16,414 bases of DNA from JBBRRP01 sp038251425 (GTDB taxonomy: Bacteria; Myxococcota_A; Polyangia; Polyangiales; Polyangiaceae). Positions 15,697 through 16,414 of this stretch are shown piece by piece. The first letter of the stretch is position 1; each line of letters opens with the position of its first letter. The translations under genes and the position numbers were made by a program. Where the stretch lies: contig JBBSBI010000121.1 in the NCBI GenBank assembly GCA_038251425.1, forward strand, positions 1-16,414, read 5' to 3'. The notes beneath the pieces were generated by a model that saw nothing but the letters and a program-made list of their open reading frames with translations, did not search any database and was not told the origin of the DNA.

Positions 15697-15870
15697 TCAC
15701 TTTGCTGGGCCCGCGCGCACACGCTCAGCGCGTCGCGCAATCTCCGCCTCCCATTCGTCCGCCAAGGCAACCGATTCCTTGTGAGCGATGGCGTCGACGA
15801 CGACGCGTCGTTCGTCTTCGGAAAGCTCGGCGGCGAGGGCTATCAGCTCGCGGACGGTTGCATTGGCCAT
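15697..15870 (-). CDS. Short addiction-module-antitoxin-like protein
   Basis: A 57-aa ORF starting MANATVRELIALAAELSEDE, followed by an acidic/basic helix with DEWEAEIARRAERVRAG. This matches the layout of the small unstable antitoxin/addiction-module family: ELLxLAxxLxxxER, then WxAEIxRRxxExxxG. Those proteins are usually about 65-80 aa and end in a PWEEV-like toxin-binding segment, which is missing here because the frame stops after GPAK. It may therefore be truncated. No RelE/ParE-type toxin is visible downstream, where it would be expected, so it is an orphan or a relic. The Shine-Dalgarno is weak. The family assignment comes from pattern recognition only. Confidence 0.5.
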   Translation of the reverse strand: MANATVRELIALAAELSEDERRVVVDAIAHKESVALADEWEAEIARRAERVRAGPAK

Positions 15871-16286
15871 GCAGAGATCTTGGTCCGGTCCGGCGCGGCT
15901 GTCGAGCGAGGGCGCTCCCGTGGACCCTGACGAAGGGAACCAGACACTGAAGGCAAGGGCGACGACCCTGGGTTGGCAGCTTGGGCTTCCGATGCCCGCT
16001 GATGCCGCCGAAACCCTCGCGAGGGACGCTGCGCGTCAGCCGTAGTCGACGCAAGGCGCCGCCGAAGTTCGTGTCCTTCTCCACGAGGTTGGCTTTCATG
16101 CGAGCACGGGCCTTGGCATTGAGCTCGTACAAGATTGCGTCTGCGGCGTGGCGTTGCCGGGCGCGGAGCGAAACCAGGCCAACGGAACACCAGTGGCTTG
16201 AGCGAGCCGCGGTACGAGCTCGCCGGGGATTGCGGTGCATCAGCGCTTGCCAATTGGCGAAGTGCTCAACGACCTAGGTCTCGTGG
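15871..16286 (-). pseudogene. Probable decayed region with a possible XRE-type HTH remnant
   Basis: About 416 bases without a convincing intact gene. On the minus strand an ATG at 16099 opens MKANLVEKDTNFGGALRRLRL followed by REGFGGISG. This resembles the first helices of an XRE/Cro-type HTH regulator (FGxxLRRLRLxRGxxQExF). After residue 35 or so the frame becomes Arg/Pro-rich and no longer looks like the family, which suggests a frameshift or decay. The same frame is open further upstream, to about 16240, but that part is not recognisable. It lies just upstream of the antitoxin-like ORF, where a regulator would make sense. A chance resemblance cannot be excluded. Confidence 0.25.
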
Positions 16287-16414
16287 CTACCTGTAGTGTT
16301 CCCAGCGATTGGGTCGATCGCGTCCACTTCCTGCCCCTTCGTTAGCCAACAGCCCGATGTTGTTGTTGCGATGGTCGGGCGTGTTGTTGTTGCGGTTCGA
16401 ATGTCTCATGCGCC
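16287..16414 (-). other. Asn-rich C-terminal tail resembling a DGR template/variable repeat (runs off the edge)
   Basis: The minus-strand frame is open at the right edge and ends at TAG 16289-16287. Its product contains SNRNNNTPDHRNNNIG, encoded by CGC-AAC-AAC-AAC and CGC-AAC-AAC-AAC-ATC blocks. From memory, RNNNxPDxRNNNxGF is the C-terminal signature of formylglycine-enzyme/C-type-lectin-fold proteins diversified by diversity-generating retroelements. The AAC runs are typical of their adenine-targeted template and variable repeats. Here the usual GFR is GLL, and about 20 unrelated residues follow before the stop. No reverse transcriptase or Avd gene lies downstream on this strand. It could be a template repeat, an unmutated variable repeat or a relic. 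An ATG at 16409 is probably internal. Confidence 0.45.

Noticed and set aside
16391..16414. GGTTCGAAT resembling a tRNA T-loop near the right edge
   Set aside because: The flanking bases do not form a T-stem, and no other tRNA arms are present. The minus strand instead encodes the Asn-rich repeat.

Overview
The window looks like bacterial chromosome of moderately high GC content. LolD/MacB-type ATPases, FtsX-type permeases and PqqD- and M28-like domains suggest an outer-membrane-bearing bacterium. The FtsX-permease, PqqD-like and OPT-like combination and the secreted Cys-rich protein suggest the Myxococcota/Bradymonadales or Planctomycetota range. That placement is inference, because the window carries no rRNA or marker gene. 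Almost all coding capacity is on the minus strand.

Region by region, left to right: (1) 1-3170, minus: two overlapping genes for a type IV ABC exporter half-transporter pair. The second gene in transcription order is cut off by the left edge. The upstream subunit has Asp in place of the catalytic Glu, which points to an asymmetric heterodimer. (2) 3171-3506: a non-coding spacer with a small hairpin. (3) 3507-15136, minus: seven tightly packed genes that very probably form one operon. In transcription order they are a 307-aa protein of unknown function, a PqqD-like protein, a 489-aa FtsX-like permease, a LolD/MacB-type ATPase, a 1729-aa protein, a 701-aa polytopic protein with an OPT-transporter-like motif, and a second LolD/MacB-type ATPase. 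The 1729-aa protein fuses a degenerate M28-aminopeptidase-like ectodomain to an FtsX-type permease. Four junctions overlap (26 nt, GTGA, TGATG, GTGA) and the other two gaps are 13 and 24 nt. (4) 15137-15200: a short divergent intergenic region. (5) 15201-15551, plus: a small Cys-rich exported protein. (6) 15598-15632: a hairpin between convergent genes. (7) 15697-16414, minus: a patch of small or decayed genes. It holds an addiction-module-antitoxin-like ORF of 57 codons, a possible XRE-type HTH remnant, and at the right edge an Asn-rich tail resembling the template/variable repeat of a diversity-generating retroelement (DGR).

How the genes may work together (inference): the central operon encodes two ATPases and two FtsX-fold permeases, which fits a heteromeric MacB/LolCDE-like mechanotransmission complex. 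Its extracytoplasmic parts are large and unusual: a dead-peptidase ectodomain on one permease and a long, charged, probably helical domain on the other. The PqqD-like protein and the 307-aa protein look cytoplasmic and could supply substrate recognition or regulation. The OPT-like protein adds a second possible membrane route. I do not recognise this gene set as a named system; it is the best candidate here for something undescribed.
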